The notes: generated by a model from the sequence alone, not told the origin. Shown: positions 53,838 through 62,956, numbered from the stretch's first letter. The stretch is 64,000 nucleotides of DNA from CALEAR01 sp035301485 (GCA_035301485.1 DATGUF010000041.1:124001-188000); one strand, 5' to 3'. Made by a program: numbers and translations.

Positions 53838-53873
53838 AAAAACCCCAAAAGTTAAGATACTTTTGGGGTTTTT
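53838..53873. terminator. Bidirectional terminator
   Basis: Arms at 53838-53852 and 53859-53873 pair perfectly over 15 bases around a six-base loop, with A and T runs outside. It ends fabI and the converging ppiD transcript. The stem core is nearly the same as in the terminator at 29492-29526. Confidence 0.9.
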
Positions 53874-53889
53874 CATTGCTAACTAGCTA

Positions 53890-55833
53890 TTAGTCGTACA
53901 ACTGACGCTCTTCAGCTAAATGTGCCTCAATACGCTCTGAATAGACTTTTACTTTTCCACTCTCACGTAAAGATGCATTCAGTAACTGTTGAGTATGTTG
54001 TGACTCAGCTTGCCCTAATTGTGCTAGCAGGCTCGGCATAATCGCCTTGGTTTCCTCATCTAGGAGGCCGTCGCGTACTTCGCTAACATGAGCGATAGCC
54101 ATATCACCATTCGCTAGCTGACCCACAGCAAGCATTGGATCACTTGCGCCACGCTGCAAGGAGAAGACAAACTCGACTAAGTCTTGCCTTACATTCTCAT
54201 CATAACGTTTAAGGCCCTCAGCTTCTTCTTTCTCTGCTTCAGCGTTAGCCACTAACTCATCGAAAGATGCGCCCTCTTCGATAGCTGCCTTTAACTCAGC
54301 AACATTATCAACCAACGCCGCTTCAGCTAAGGTACGCGCCAAATCTGTACGAATTTGCGCTTCTACTTCAGCTAAAGGAATAGGTGTGGCCGGCTCAATA
54401 TGTTTTACATGGAAAACAAGGTAGTCGCCCTGGCCCACTTCCAAGAGGCGGCTATTATGACGCCCTTCACGTACCGAGCTATTATCAAGCTCATTCGCCA
54501 CAGCAGCCTGCTCAAAACCAGGAATAGGGTTCGCTAAAGAGAAAGGTTCTGTGGTTTTCAGTTCCAGCCCTACTTCTTCTGCAGGCACCACTAAATCAGC
54601 ATGCTCAAAAGCCAACTCTTCTAATAAAGCAACCTTATCAAACAAAATACCTTCTGCTTTAATATCACGAATTTCACGCTCCAGCTCTGCCTTTAGCTCT
54701 TCATAAGGCGCTAGGCTTCTGCGTTGATCCTGGATCTCCTCAACGAGGAGCAAGTGATATCCCTCTTCACTTTTTACCAGCTCGGATACTTCTCCTTCTG
54801 CGAGCGAAAACGCTACATCAGATAAAGATTCCGGCAAATCAGCTTTAGCTAAGAGGCCAAAACTTCCACCTTGGCTAGCAGTGGCGAGGTCTTGAGAGTA
54901 TTCCTGTGCCGCCTCAGCGAACGTTATCTCACCTTCTTGTAAACGAGCCTTAATAGTGGCTGCTTGCGTTTCCACAGCTTCTTCGTTGCTATCCAAATCA
55001 AAATAAATATGCGCGACACTGCGGCGCTCGCTGCCCGCATTGTTTTTATCAAAGTTTTGCTGGCGAATGTCGTAAGCGTTTTTTATTTCTGCTTCCGTGA
55101 CAGTTACTTCTGTCGCAACGTCTTCACGACGCAGCTGCAAATAATCAAGCGTGAAATGTTCTGGCAAGATGTAGCGATCGCTGTTTTCTGCGTAATAGTC
55201 GGCCACTTGCGCATCAGTGATAGTGTAATTTTCAGCGAGCTTATCTAGCTCTATCACCGCAAATTCCACATCGCGCTCTTGCTCAACCAAACGTGTTAAC
55301 TCTCCCACTTCGTTAGGCAGCGCAAAATCCGTGGCTAACAAACCTGTTGTCCACTGATTTTTCATTTCGCTTTGAGCCAACATATTCAGAAAGCCAGAAG
55401 TGGTGTAGCCAAGGCCACGCGCGAAACGTTCTAACGCCGCAGCAGAAAAACGACCGTTCTCTTGAAACTCTTCATATTGAACGAGGCTCGCTGCCACAGC
55501 TTCTTCAGAAACATTTAATTTTAATCTCTCGATATGTGCAGCTGCCAACCTTTCATTGATAATGGGCTCTAACCCCATCTCGGTGGGTACGAACGCCTGT
55601 AATCCTTGCTCATCGATACCAGGTATTTGGGACGAAACGTTATCGCGCAAGCGCGCAGCTTCGTTCCTAACTTGCTCCCAATAAACAGGAGTACCCTCTA
55701 CCTTTGCCACTTCTTGTGGACCGCCACCACCCGTAAAATAACCGTAAAAAGCGGTAATAACGAAAGGTATTATGATTACAGCCAGCAGAACCTTACCTCC
55801 GGTTCCGCGCAAGAATTTTCTAAACCCTTGCAT
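53890..55833 (-). CDS. ppiD: Periplasmic folding factor PpiD
   Basis: A 647-residue inner-membrane-anchored chaperone at the Sec exit. It has one membrane helix (about 12-34) with the rest in the periplasm, a SurA-like N-domain (about 35-200), and a parvulin domain (about 262-360: SVAHIYFDL, then SQGGSFGLLAKADLPE and EGYHLLLVEEI). A second degenerate parvulin-like region and an acidic helical tail follow. The length is near E. coli PpiD (623). It has an AGGAG ribosome site. It follows the hupB-tRNA-Asp transcript after a terminator, so it needs its own promoter in 55834-55895. Confidence 0.92.
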   Translation of the reverse strand: MQGFRKFLRGTGGKVLLAVIIIPFVITAFYGYFTGGGGPQEVAKVEGTPVYWEQVRNEAARLRDNVSSQIPGIDEQGLQAFVPTEMGLEPIINERLAAAHIERLKLNVSEEAVAASLVQYEEFQENGRFSAAALERFARGLGYTTSGFLNMLAQSEMKNQWTTGLLATDFALPNEVGELTRLVEQERDVEFAVIELDKLAENYTITDAQVADYYAENSDRYILPEHFTLDYLQLRREDVATEVTVTEAEIKNAYDIRQQNFDKNNAGSERRSVAHIYFDLDSNEEAVETQAATIKARLQEGEITFAEAAQEYSQDLATASQGGSFGLLAKADLPESLSDVAFSLAEGEVSELVKSEEGYHLLLVEEIQDQRRSLAPYEELKAELEREIRDIKAEGILFDKVALLEELAFEHADLVVPAEEVGLELKTTEPFSLANPIPGFEQAAVANELDNSSVREGRHNSRLLEVGQGDYLVFHVKHIEPATPIPLAEVEAQIRTDLARTLAEAALVDNVAELKAAIEEGASFDELVANAEAEKEEAEGLKRYDENVRQDLVEFVFSLQRGASDPMLAVGQLANGDMAIAHVSEVRDGLLDEETKAIMPSLLAQLGQAESQHTQQLLNASLRESGKVKVYSERIEAHLAEERQLYD

Positions 55834-55895
55834 GGGTGTCTCCTAGTGATTAATTGGTGCCCTACTTAAAATATTTAAGGCTTATGAAAACAAAA

Positions 55896-55926
55896 AAGCG
55901 CACCCAGATGTGCTCTGAGTACGCTT
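55896..55926 (-). terminator. Terminator of the hupB-tRNA-Asp transcript
   Basis: Arms at 55896-55908 and 55914-55926 with a five-base loop. The two DNA mismatches become G-U wobbles in leftward RNA, giving a 13-pair stem followed by six U. Confidence 0.8.
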
Positions 55927-55930
55927 AATA

Positions 55931-56007
55931 TGGCGGAGCGGACGGGACTCGAACCCGCGACCCCCTGCGTGACAGGCAGGTATTCTAACCAACTGAACTA
56001 CCGCTCC
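55931..56007 (-). tRNA. tRNA-Asp (GTC)
   Basis: A 77-base tRNA with encoded CCA. The acceptor stem GGAGCGG pairs with CCGCTCC. The anticodon loop reads CTGTCAC (GTC) and the T loop GGTTCGAGTCC. It differs from E. coli tRNA-Asp at only a few positions. It begins eight bases after the hupB stop, so it is probably cut from a hupB-tRNA transcript. Confidence 0.98.
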
Positions 56008-56015
56008 TGCTTCAA

Positions 56016-56291
56016 TTACTCGTTAACTGCATCTCGTAGTGCTTTACCGGCTTTAAAGCCAGGTACGTTCGCAGCTTTGATAGTAATTTCTTCACGTGTT
56101 TTTGGGTTACGGCCTTTACGTTCAGCTCTGTGTTTTACAGAGAAGGTACCAAAACCTACTAATGAAACAGGCTCGCCCTGCTGCAAAGACTCTGTAATAG
56201 CTTTAATGGCTGCATCTAGTGCACGACCAGCATCTGCTTTTGAAAGATCTGCTGTTTCTGCGATTTCGGCGATTAATTCTGATTTATTCAC
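56016..56291 (-). CDS. hupB: DNA-binding protein HU-beta
   Basis: A 91-residue nucleoid protein that bends DNA. The full HU fold is present: two N-terminal helices (LIAEIAETADLSKADAGRAL), the GFGTFSVKHRAERKGRNPKT signature, and the beta-arm with the intercalating Pro in GRNP. The start is GTG, with AAGGGG upstream; no in-frame ATG exists. A good promoter lies at 56380-56408. The order lon-hupB-ppiD is conserved in gammaproteobacteria. tRNA-Asp follows directly. Confidence 0.96.
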   Translation of the reverse strand: MNKSELIAEIAETADLSKADAGRALDAAIKAITESLQQGEPVSLVGFGTFSVKHRAERKGRNPKTREEITIKAANVPGFKAGKALRDAVNE

Positions 56292-56379
56292 GCATTTCCC
56301 CTTGATTTTTATTTATTACCCTAAACTCAACAACTCTAGGCTTTTCGGGCTCTAGATGCTTTTGTTGTCGGCTGCCAAT

Positions 56380-56408
56380 CTTATACCAATGGCATTATGC
56401 CCCGTCAA
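56380..56408 (-). promoter_or_regulatory. Sigma-70 promoter for hupB
   Basis: On the minus strand: TTGACG, a 17-base spacer, TATAAG. Each box matches at five of six positions. The spacer contains the 11-base palindrome GGCATAATGCC (56391-56401), a position where a repressor could block RNA polymerase. Transcription would start near 56373. Confidence 0.75.
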
Positions 56409-56449
56409 GAAAAGTACCGCGTTTAGGGCCTCAATTTAACAATTACCGC

Positions 56450-56483
56450 TTCATCGTGAAATGTTTTCACATGCCACGATGAA
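56450..56483. repeat. Inverted repeat between lon and hupB
   Basis: TTCATCGTG at 56450-56458 pairs with CACGATGAA at 56475-56483. A nested alternative stem, GTGAAA with TTTCAC (56456-56470), shares part of the same arm, so the two are mutually exclusive. It lies 35 bases after the lon stop and upstream of the hupB promoter. There is no U tract. It may protect the lon 3' end or bind a protein. Confidence 0.4.
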
Positions 56484-56517
56484 TTGGTACATTTCAACTT
56501 AAGCTTTCACTTGCTAG

Positions 56518-58926
56518 TTAATGGGTGCTTAAGCGCCCAGAATCAGCATTTTTTCCTTCGCTCCAAGCAAGATCTTCTTCTACTTCTGCCTTACTAAGAG
56601 GGGCTGGAAGATGCTGCAATGCTAATTCTAAAACGTCGTCTATCCATTTTACTGGATGGATGTCTAACTCATTTTTAATAACGTCGGGTATTTCCTTTAA
56701 ATCACGTTTATTCTCTTCGGGAATGATAACTGTGGTAATACCACCACGATGAGCAGCCAGTAGTTTCTCTTTCAAACCACCAATAGCTAACACCTGCCCT
56801 CTAAGCGTAATCTCACCCGTCATAGCGACGGATGCCTTAATAGGAATACCAGATAGTATAGATACTAAAGCCGTACACATAGCAATACCAGCACTTGGAC
56901 CATCTTTTGGGGTGGCCCCCTCTGGCACATGGATGTGAAAATCTTGGCGCTCGAGCAATTGACGTCTGATTCCTAAGGCACTTGCACGCGCTTTCACCAC
57001 TGTTTGAGCGGCGCGAATCGACTCTTGCATCACCTCGCCTAAGGAGCCTGTCATGATCACTCGGCCTTTACCAGGCACTGCAACCCCTTCAATGCTCAGC
57101 AGTTCGCCACCCACAGATGTCCAAGCTAATCCGGTGACCTGCCCCACTTGGTCGGCTTCTTGCGCCACGCCAAATTGGTATTTCTGTACCCCTAAGTAAT
57201 CCTCTAGCTTCTCTAAAGTAATTTCTTGTGGGCCTTTCACTTCACCAAGTTCGCTTGCTGTAACTACTTTACGGCAGAGTTTGCTAATTTCTCTGTCTAA
57301 ACCACGTACACCAGACTCGCGCGTATAATGACGAATAATGCCGCGCAAGCCATCTTCAGTGATAGTTAGCTCGTTTTTCTTTAGCCCATTAGCCTTAATC
57401 TGCTTTGGCAGTAAGTACTGCAACGCAATGTTCAGCTTCTCTTCCTCGGTGTAACCAGAAATACGGATCACTTCCATGCGGTCGAGCAAGGCCGGAGGAA
57501 TATTCATGCTGTTAGATGTACACACGAACAACGTATCCGAAAGGTCGTAATCCACCTCGAGATAGTGATCGTTAAAAGCATTGTTTTGCTCTGGATCTAA
57601 CACCTCAAGCAAGGCCGAGGCAGGGTCCCCGCGCATATCCATGCCCATTTTATCCACTTCATCAAGCAAGAAGAGCGGGTTCTTTACTTCAACCTTAGCT
57701 AAGCGTTGAATAATTTTTCCGGGCAATGAACCTATATAAGTGCGGCGGTGGCCTCTAATTTCAGCTTCATCACGAACACCACCTAAAGCCATGCGTACAA
57801 ACTTTCTATTGGTGGCGCGCGCAATAGATTTTCCAAGAGATGTTTTACCCACCCCTGGTGGGCCTACTAAACATAAAATAGGGCCTTTAACTTTGCGCAC
57901 TCGCGCTTGTACCGCCAAGAACTCTAAAATACGCTCTTTTACTTCCTCAAGGCCATAGTGGTCTTGGTCTAGAATCTCTTTAGCTTTCGCGAGATCGTTA
58001 CGCACGCGGCTACGCTTATGCCATGGCACACTGATCATCCAGTCTAGATAGCTGCGCACCACTGTGGCTTCTGCAGACATAGGCGACATCATTTTAAGCT
58101 TATTCAGCTCGGCCAAAGATTTCTCTTCAGCCTCTTTTGTCATCTTGGCTTCACGAATTTTTTTCTCATAAACGTCGAATTCGTTACCACCGTCTTCATC
58201 CATCTCGCCTAGCTCGCGCTGAATAGCTTTCATTTGCTCGTTGAGGTAATACTCACGCTGGCTTTTTTCCATTTGCTGCTTAACGCGGCCACGGATTTTT
58301 TTATCCACGTTGTAAATATCAACGGCTGAACTCATATGAACCGCAATCTTTTCTGCGCGCTCACTAGGGTTCAGCATTTCAAGCAAAGCTTGCTTTTCTT
58401 CTAATGTCAGCTGGATATGGGACGCAATAGTATCCGTGAGGCGGCCTAGATCATCGATATCTTCTGTTGAAGACATCATTTCTTCGCCCACTTTGCGCGT
58501 TAATTCAACATATTCACGCAAACGGTTTTTTAAGCTCTCCACCAGTGCTTTAGCTTCGGCCGCAGGAATGGGCGTCGCTTCGAGCAGTTCCACATCTGCA
58601 TACAAGGGTGCTTCGTCATCATCACCGTCTACTTCCACATCGAGGATGCTTGCACGTTGCACACCTTCCACAAGCACTTTTACTGTGCCATCTGGTAACC
58701 GCAACAATTGCAACACGGTGGCTACAGTGGCCACCGTATGCAGATTCTCAATGCTAGGATCATCATCCTCCGCATTACGTTGGGCAACCAACACTATTTC
58801 TTTGTTACCCTCCATTGCGTCCTCAAGCGCGCTAACAGAACGGGCACGGCCAACAAATAGCGGTATTACTAAATGCGGATACACCACCACATCACGTAGG
58901 GGCAATACAGGTAAATTTTTTTGCAC
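56518..58926 (-). CDS. lon: ATP-dependent protease Lon
   Basis: The canonical Lon, 802 residues. It has the N-domain (LPVLPLRDVVVYPHLVIPLF at about 5-24), a coiled-coil linker (REYYLNEQMKAIQRELGE) and an AAA+ module with GPPGVGKTS and LFLLDEVDK. The protease domain has PKDGPSAGIAM with the catalytic Ser and a Lys in GGLKEKLLAAHRGG. The start is GTG, with GAGAG upstream. It follows clpX by 27 bases in the tig-clpP-clpX-lon-hupB block. A diverged paralogue is at 23198-25564. Confidence 0.97.
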   Translation of the reverse strand: MQKNLPVLPLRDVVVYPHLVIPLFVGRARSVSALEDAMEGNKEIVLVAQRNAEDDDPSIENLHTVATVATVLQLLRLPDGTVKVLVEGVQRASILDVEVDGDDDEAPLYADVELLEATPIPAAEAKALVESLKNRLREYVELTRKVGEEMMSSTEDIDDLGRLTDTIASHIQLTLEEKQALLEMLNPSERAEKIAVHMSSAVDIYNVDKKIRGRVKQQMEKSQREYYLNEQMKAIQRELGEMDEDGGNEFDVYEKKIREAKMTKEAEEKSLAELNKLKMMSPMSAEATVVRSYLDWMISVPWHKRSRVRNDLAKAKEILDQDHYGLEEVKERILEFLAVQARVRKVKGPILCLVGPPGVGKTSLGKSIARATNRKFVRMALGGVRDEAEIRGHRRTYIGSLPGKIIQRLAKVEVKNPLFLLDEVDKMGMDMRGDPASALLEVLDPEQNNAFNDHYLEVDYDLSDTLFVCTSNSMNIPPALLDRMEVIRISGYTEEEKLNIALQYLLPKQIKANGLKKNELTITEDGLRGIIRHYTRESGVRGLDREISKLCRKVVTASELGEVKGPQEITLEKLEDYLGVQKYQFGVAQEADQVGQVTGLAWTSVGGELLSIEGVAVPGKGRVIMTGSLGEVMQESIRAAQTVVKARASALGIRRQLLERQDFHIHVPEGATPKDGPSAGIAMCTALVSILSGIPIKASVAMTGEITLRGQVLAIGGLKEKLLAAHRGGITTVIIPEENKRDLKEIPDVIKNELDIHPVKWIDDVLELALQHLPAPLSKAEVEEDLAWSEGKNADSGRLSTH

Positions 58927-58953
58927 TCTTAGTCTCTCACTAGCGAAATAGAA

Positions 58954-60249
58954 TTAGTCTGGGGCTACTTTAGAAGCAGCATCATTTCGCTCATAAATTA
59001 ATAAAGGCTCGGACTCACCACGCACTACAGCAGCGTCAACTACCACCTTCGCAACATCTTCTTTGCTCGGTATTTCATACATGGTGTCGAGCAATACATT
59101 CTCTAGAATTGAACGCAAACCACGCGCGCCCGTTTTTCTTTCCATGGCTAATTCTGCAACCGCTTGTAAAGCATCGTCTCTAAAATCGAGCTCTACATCT
59201 TCCATTTCAAATAAACGAGCATATTGCTTGGTGAGCGCATTTTTCGGCTGTGTCAATATCTGTACAAGCGCATCACTGGTGAGTTCTTCTAGTGTGGCAA
59301 TAACTGGTAAACGCCCCACAAACTCTGGAATTAAGCCAAACTTGATTAAGTCTTCAGGCTCCACATCGGCAAGCACATCGCCTAAGCCTTTAACATCATC
59401 CTTGCTTTTGACGGCTGCCGAGAAACCAATCCCGCCTTCGTCAGACCTTTCTTGAATGACTCTTTCAAGGCCAGCAAAAGCACCACCACAAATAAACAAT
59501 ATTTTAGACGTATCCACTTGCAGGAACTCTTGCTGTGGGTGCTTTCTGCCACCTTGCGGTGGAACTGACGCTACAGTACCTTCAATAAGCTTGAGTAACG
59601 CCTGCTGAACACCTTCACCTGACACATCTCTTGTAATTGAAGGGTTGTCGGATTTGCGTGTGATCTTATCGATTTCGTCGATATACACGATACCGCGTTC
59701 AGCTGCTTCAACATCGTAGTCGCACTTTTGCAGCAACTTCTGAATGATGTTTTCCACATCCTCACCTACATAGCCAGCCTCAGTGAGGGTGGTGGCATCT
59801 GCAATAGTGAAAGGAACGTCTAGTAAACGCGCCAATGTTTCGGCTAACAGTGTTTTACCACTGCCTGTGGGCCCAATAAGTAAAATATTACTCTTGCCTA
59901 GCTCAACAGCATCGCTCGGCTTAATGCCCTCAGCAGCTTCTGCTTGCATACGCTTATAGTGGTTGTATACCGCCACCGATAGCACACGCTTAGCGCGATT
60001 TTGTCCAATCACATAATCATCTAGCGTTGCTTTAATTTCATGTGGCTTAGGTAATGGGGCAGCCGTGCTCTCAGCGACTTCTTCGCCAATTTCCTCACGG
60101 ATTATATCGTTACACAGATCCACACATTCATCACAAATAAAAACAGATGGACCTGCAATAAGCTTCTTTACTTGGTGCTGACTTTTATTGCAAAAGGAGC
60201 AGTAAAGCAGCTTTCCATCATCATTGTTACCGCCGCTGTAATCGCTCAT
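58954..60249 (-). CDS. clpX: ClpXP ATPase subunit ClpX
   Basis: The AAA+ unfoldase that feeds ClpP, 431 residues. The N-terminal zinc domain has four cysteines (CSFCNKSQHQ ... CDECVDLC). Walker A is GPTGSGKTLLAETLA and Walker B is IVYIDEIDKI. The pore loop GYVGEDVE and sensor regions are intact. The ClpP-binding IGF-like loop appears as IGFSAAV. I chose the ATG at 60249 with AGAGG upstream; an upstream in-frame TTG is less likely. Confidence 0.97.
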   Translation of the reverse strand: MSDYSGGNNDDGKLLYCSFCNKSQHQVKKLIAGPSVFICDECVDLCNDIIREEIGEEVAESTAAPLPKPHEIKATLDDYVIGQNRAKRVLSVAVYNHYKRMQAEAAEGIKPSDAVELGKSNILLIGPTGSGKTLLAETLARLLDVPFTIADATTLTEAGYVGEDVENIIQKLLQKCDYDVEAAERGIVYIDEIDKITRKSDNPSITRDVSGEGVQQALLKLIEGTVASVPPQGGRKHPQQEFLQVDTSKILFICGGAFAGLERVIQERSDEGGIGFSAAVKSKDDVKGLGDVLADVEPEDLIKFGLIPEFVGRLPVIATLEELTSDALVQILTQPKNALTKQYARLFEMEDVELDFRDDALQAVAELAMERKTGARGLRSILENVLLDTMYEIPSKEDVAKVVVDAAVVRGESEPLLIYERNDAASKVAPD

Positions 60250-60328
60250 TATTCTGCCTCTCAAAAAATAGCTGTACTAGCTAGATGCTAGCTAAGTAGG
60301 GATTTTCAAGCCCTAATCGTAATTATTT

Positions 60329-60979
60329 TTATTCACCCCGACGGGTGACCACTTTATCAATTAAGCCATATTCTTGCGCTTCTTTCGCTGCCATGAAGTT
60401 ATCACGGTCAGTATCTTGCTCCACGCGCTCTAATGGCTGGCCTGTATGTTCGGCCAATAATTCGTTCAAATAGTTTTTAATATACAAAATTTCTTTGGCA
60501 TGGATTTCGATATCCGAGGCTTGCCCACGGAAACCACCCAAGGGTTGATGGATCATAATACGAGAGTTTGGCAAAGCAAAACGCTTACCTTTAGTGCCAG
60601 CAGAAAGCAAAAAGGCACCCATGCTCGCTGCTTGGCCCACACACATCGTGGCCACATCTGGCTTAATAAACTTCATAGTATCGTAAATAGCCATACCTGC
60701 CGTTACTGAACCACCAGGGCTATTAATATACAAATGAATGTCTTTATCTGGATCTTCAGATTCTAAAAACAATAATTGTGCCACAATCAAATTAGCCATT
60801 TGATCATTTACCGGCCCAACCAAAAATATAATACGCTCTTTTAGTAATCTCGAGTAAATATCAAACGCGCGTTCACCACGAGCACTGCGCTCTACCACCA
60901 TAGGCACCAAGCCTATTGCCGAAGTGTCTTGTGCACTTTCAAACTCTTGCGGTAAGCCGAAACCAGCCTGATTTATCAT
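60329..60979 (-). CDS. clpP: ClpP protease subunit
   Basis: The 216-residue serine protease. The catalytic Ser is in GQAASMGAFLLSAG, His in RIMIHQPLGG and the Asp near QDTDRDNFM. The short N-terminal propeptide before GLVPMVVE is self-cleaved in the family. I chose the ATG at 60979 with GGTGGAAG upstream; an in-frame start at 61027 has no support. It is 79 bases ahead of clpX and the two act as ClpXP. Confidence 0.96.
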   Translation of the reverse strand: MINQAGFGLPQEFESAQDTSAIGLVPMVVERSARGERAFDIYSRLLKERIIFLVGPVNDQMANLIVAQLLFLESEDPDKDIHLYINSPGGSVTAGMAIYDTMKFIKPDVATMCVGQAASMGAFLLSAGTKGKRFALPNSRIMIHQPLGGFRGQASDIEIHAKEILYIKNYLNELLAEHTGQPLERVEQDTDRDNFMAAKEAQEYGLIDKVVTRRGE

Positions 60980-61103
60980 GAAACTTCCACCGTTAATTGA
61001 TTGTGTTTGCAAGCATCTTATAGACACCGAACGAGTGGCGTCTATATATGTAAGGGTTTTATAGGGTTAACTGGGCAATTTTCAAGCAGTGAACAAAGAA
61101 AAA

Positions 61104-61127
61104 AAATGGGGCCATAAGGCCCCATTT
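61104..61127 (-). terminator. Terminator after tig
   Basis: AAATGGGGCC, a four-base loop, GGCCCCATTT, with a long U run on leftward RNA. It lies between tig and clpP, so clpP is read mainly from its own promoter. Confidence 0.9.
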
Positions 61128-61153
61128 CTACTACTTCTTGAACAGCAAGGCAT

Positions 61154-62464
61154 TTAGCCTCGGGCCTGTCCTTGGCTAACAGCCTCTTCATAGGACATTG
61201 CTTTTTCTTCAACTTTTGCCTTTTCAAGCACTAAGTCTACCACTTGCTGCTCAATCACAGCGCCTTCTAATTGCTGTAATTGTTGTGGGTTATTGTAGAC
61301 CCAATCAATCAGCTCTTGTGGCTCGTCATATTGCTGCGCAATTTCTTCTACGTGTGCACGTACTTTATCTTCGTCTGCTTTAATATCGTTTGCGCTCACT
61401 ACTTCACGAACGATTAAGCCTAGACGAACACTGCGCTCTGCTTGCTCAGTGAATAAGTCATCTGGTAGCAAGCTACTATCGAACTGTTGGCCACCGCCAA
61501 ACTGTTGTAGCATTTCTTGGCGCATGCGCTGAACTTCACCATTCACTAAAACTTGTGGCACTTCTAACTCATGCTTTTCAACCAAAGCATCCATTACTTG
61601 GCTTTTGATATTGGCCTCAAGGTTTTGCTTAAGGGTACGCTCCATATTCTTTTTAACTTCTGCGCGGAAGGCATCTAAATCACCCTCTTCCACACCAAAC
61701 TGCTGCATAAACTCTGCATCAATTTCAGGTAACTCGCGTGCTTCAACCTTGTTTACGGTAATCGCAAACTGCACCTCTTTGCCCTTTAGGTTTTCAGCGT
61801 GGTAATCCTCAGGGAAAGTCACATCAATGGTTTTCTCTTCACCTGCGGCCATACCAACGATGCCGTCTTCAAAACCAGGGATCATTTGGCCCGAGCCAAG
61901 CTCTAAATTTTGGCCATCAGCAGTACCACCTTCAAAGGCTTCCCCTTCTAAGGTACCTACATAATTGATGTTTACCTGATCGCCATTCTCAGCTTTGCCG
62001 TCTTTCTCAGCCCAAGTGCTACGCTGGCGACGCAAATCTTCAATAACTTTTTCTACGTCTTCGTCACCAATTTCTGCTACTGGCTTAGTAATTTCAATAT
62101 CATCAAACGCTTGCAACGCTACTTCTGGAAACACTTCAAAAATAGCAGCGAACTTAACTTCTTCGCCTGGCTCCATGCTGATAGGCTCAAAACGTGGCAT
62201 ACCAGCTGGTTCAATCTTTTCTTGTGCGATGGCTTCGAAGAACTTATCTTGCATGATTTCGCTCAGCGCTTCTAAACGTACGTCTTTACCAAGACGACGG
62301 CGCACTTCTCTCATTGGCACCTTACCAGGACGGAAACCAGGCAAGCGCAAGTTTTTTTGAGCCTGTGTTAAACGCTCTTCAACAACACTATCAAGGTTTT
62401 CGGCGGGCAGGCCAACGGTGAGGCGTCGCTCGAGGCCTGATGTAACTTCTACAGAAACTTGCAT
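61154..62464 (-). CDS. tig: Trigger factor
   Basis: The ribosome-bound folding chaperone, 436 residues. The ribosome-binding signature GFRPGKVPM is at about residues 42-50. A FKBP-type prolyl isomerase domain follows (GDQVNINYVGTLEGEAFEG, LGSGQMIPGFEDGIVGM). The helical C-terminal domain contains long Gln-rich helices. The ATG at 62464 has AAGGAAGAG upstream and the normal MQVSVE opening; the longer frame from 62524 is not needed. A promoter lies at 62541-62569. Confidence 0.96.
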   Translation of the reverse strand: MQVSVEVTSGLERRLTVGLPAENLDSVVEERLTQAQKNLRLPGFRPGKVPMREVRRRLGKDVRLEALSEIMQDKFFEAIAQEKIEPAGMPRFEPISMEPGEEVKFAAIFEVFPEVALQAFDDIEITKPVAEIGDEDVEKVIEDLRRQRSTWAEKDGKAENGDQVNINYVGTLEGEAFEGGTADGQNLELGSGQMIPGFEDGIVGMAAGEEKTIDVTFPEDYHAENLKGKEVQFAITVNKVEARELPEIDAEFMQQFGVEEGDLDAFRAEVKKNMERTLKQNLEANIKSQVMDALVEKHELEVPQVLVNGEVQRMRQEMLQQFGGGQQFDSSLLPDDLFTEQAERSVRLGLIVREVVSANDIKADEDKVRAHVEEIAQQYDEPQELIDWVYNNPQQLQQLEGAVIEQQVVDLVLEKAKVEEKAMSYEEAVSQGQARG

Positions 62465-62540
62465 GTTCTTCTCTTCCTTAATACAACTCTGTGTAATAAT
62501 TGTGGTGGAAATATGGCGCCGCACGCCTCCAAGGTGGCGA

Positions 62541-62569
62541 ATTATAGCCGAACATATTCATTGTGACCA
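62541..62569 (-). promoter_or_regulatory. Sigma-70 promoter for tig
   Basis: A perfect TATAAT with TGGTCA 17 bases upstream (four of six matches) on the minus strand. Transcription would start near 62534, giving a leader of about 70 bases. Confidence 0.65.
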
Positions 62570-62605
62570 TGCCAACGAAGCTATTTTATTGCGACACAAA
62601 CAAAA

Positions 62606-62635
62606 AACGCCCCAGTTTTCACAAACTGAGGCGTT
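62606..62635 (-). terminator. Terminator of the tRNA operon
   Basis: Arms AACGCCCCAGTTT (62606-62618) and AAACTGAGGCGTT (62623-62635), with a four-base loop. The one mismatch is a U-G wobble in leftward RNA, followed by six U. It lies just past tRNA-His and before the tig promoter. Confidence 0.88.
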
Positions 62636-62640
62636 AAATT

Positions 62641-62717
62641 TGGGGTGGCTGATGGGACTTGAACCCACGACGACCGGAATCACAATCCGGGGCTCTACCA
62701 ACTGAGCTACAGCCACC
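62641..62717 (-). tRNA. tRNA-His (GTG)
   Basis: A 77-base tRNA with encoded CCA. The extra G at position -1 pairs with C73, the histidine identity feature. The anticodon loop reads TTGTGAT (GTG). It is third and last in the Pro-Arg-His operon. Confidence 0.98.
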
Positions 62718-62756
62718 ACTTAAACAAACATGCTTTAGCATATCCCTATAGGCGAC

Positions 62757-62833
62757 TGGTACGCCTGGCAGGGATCGAACCTGCAACCTACGGCTTAGAA
62801 GGCCGTTGCTCTATCCAATTGAGCTACAGGCGC
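62757..62833 (-). tRNA. tRNA-Arg (TCT)
   Basis: A 77-base tRNA with encoded CCA. The acceptor stem is GCGCCTG/CAGGCGT (with one G-U pair). The anticodon loop reads CTTCTAA (TCT), and it reads AGA/AGG codons. It is the middle gene of the operon. Confidence 0.97.
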
Positions 62834-62864
62834 ATAAACAAGGCTCATTGCTGCCGCATAAAAT

Positions 62865-62941
<77 letters not shown>

Positions 62942-62956
62942 ATGTCGTGATGCGAG

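Noticed and set aside
23198..58926. The two Lon genes as an assembly duplication
   Set aside because: They differ clearly in sequence, mainly in the N-domain, and have unrelated neighbours, so they are true paralogues.
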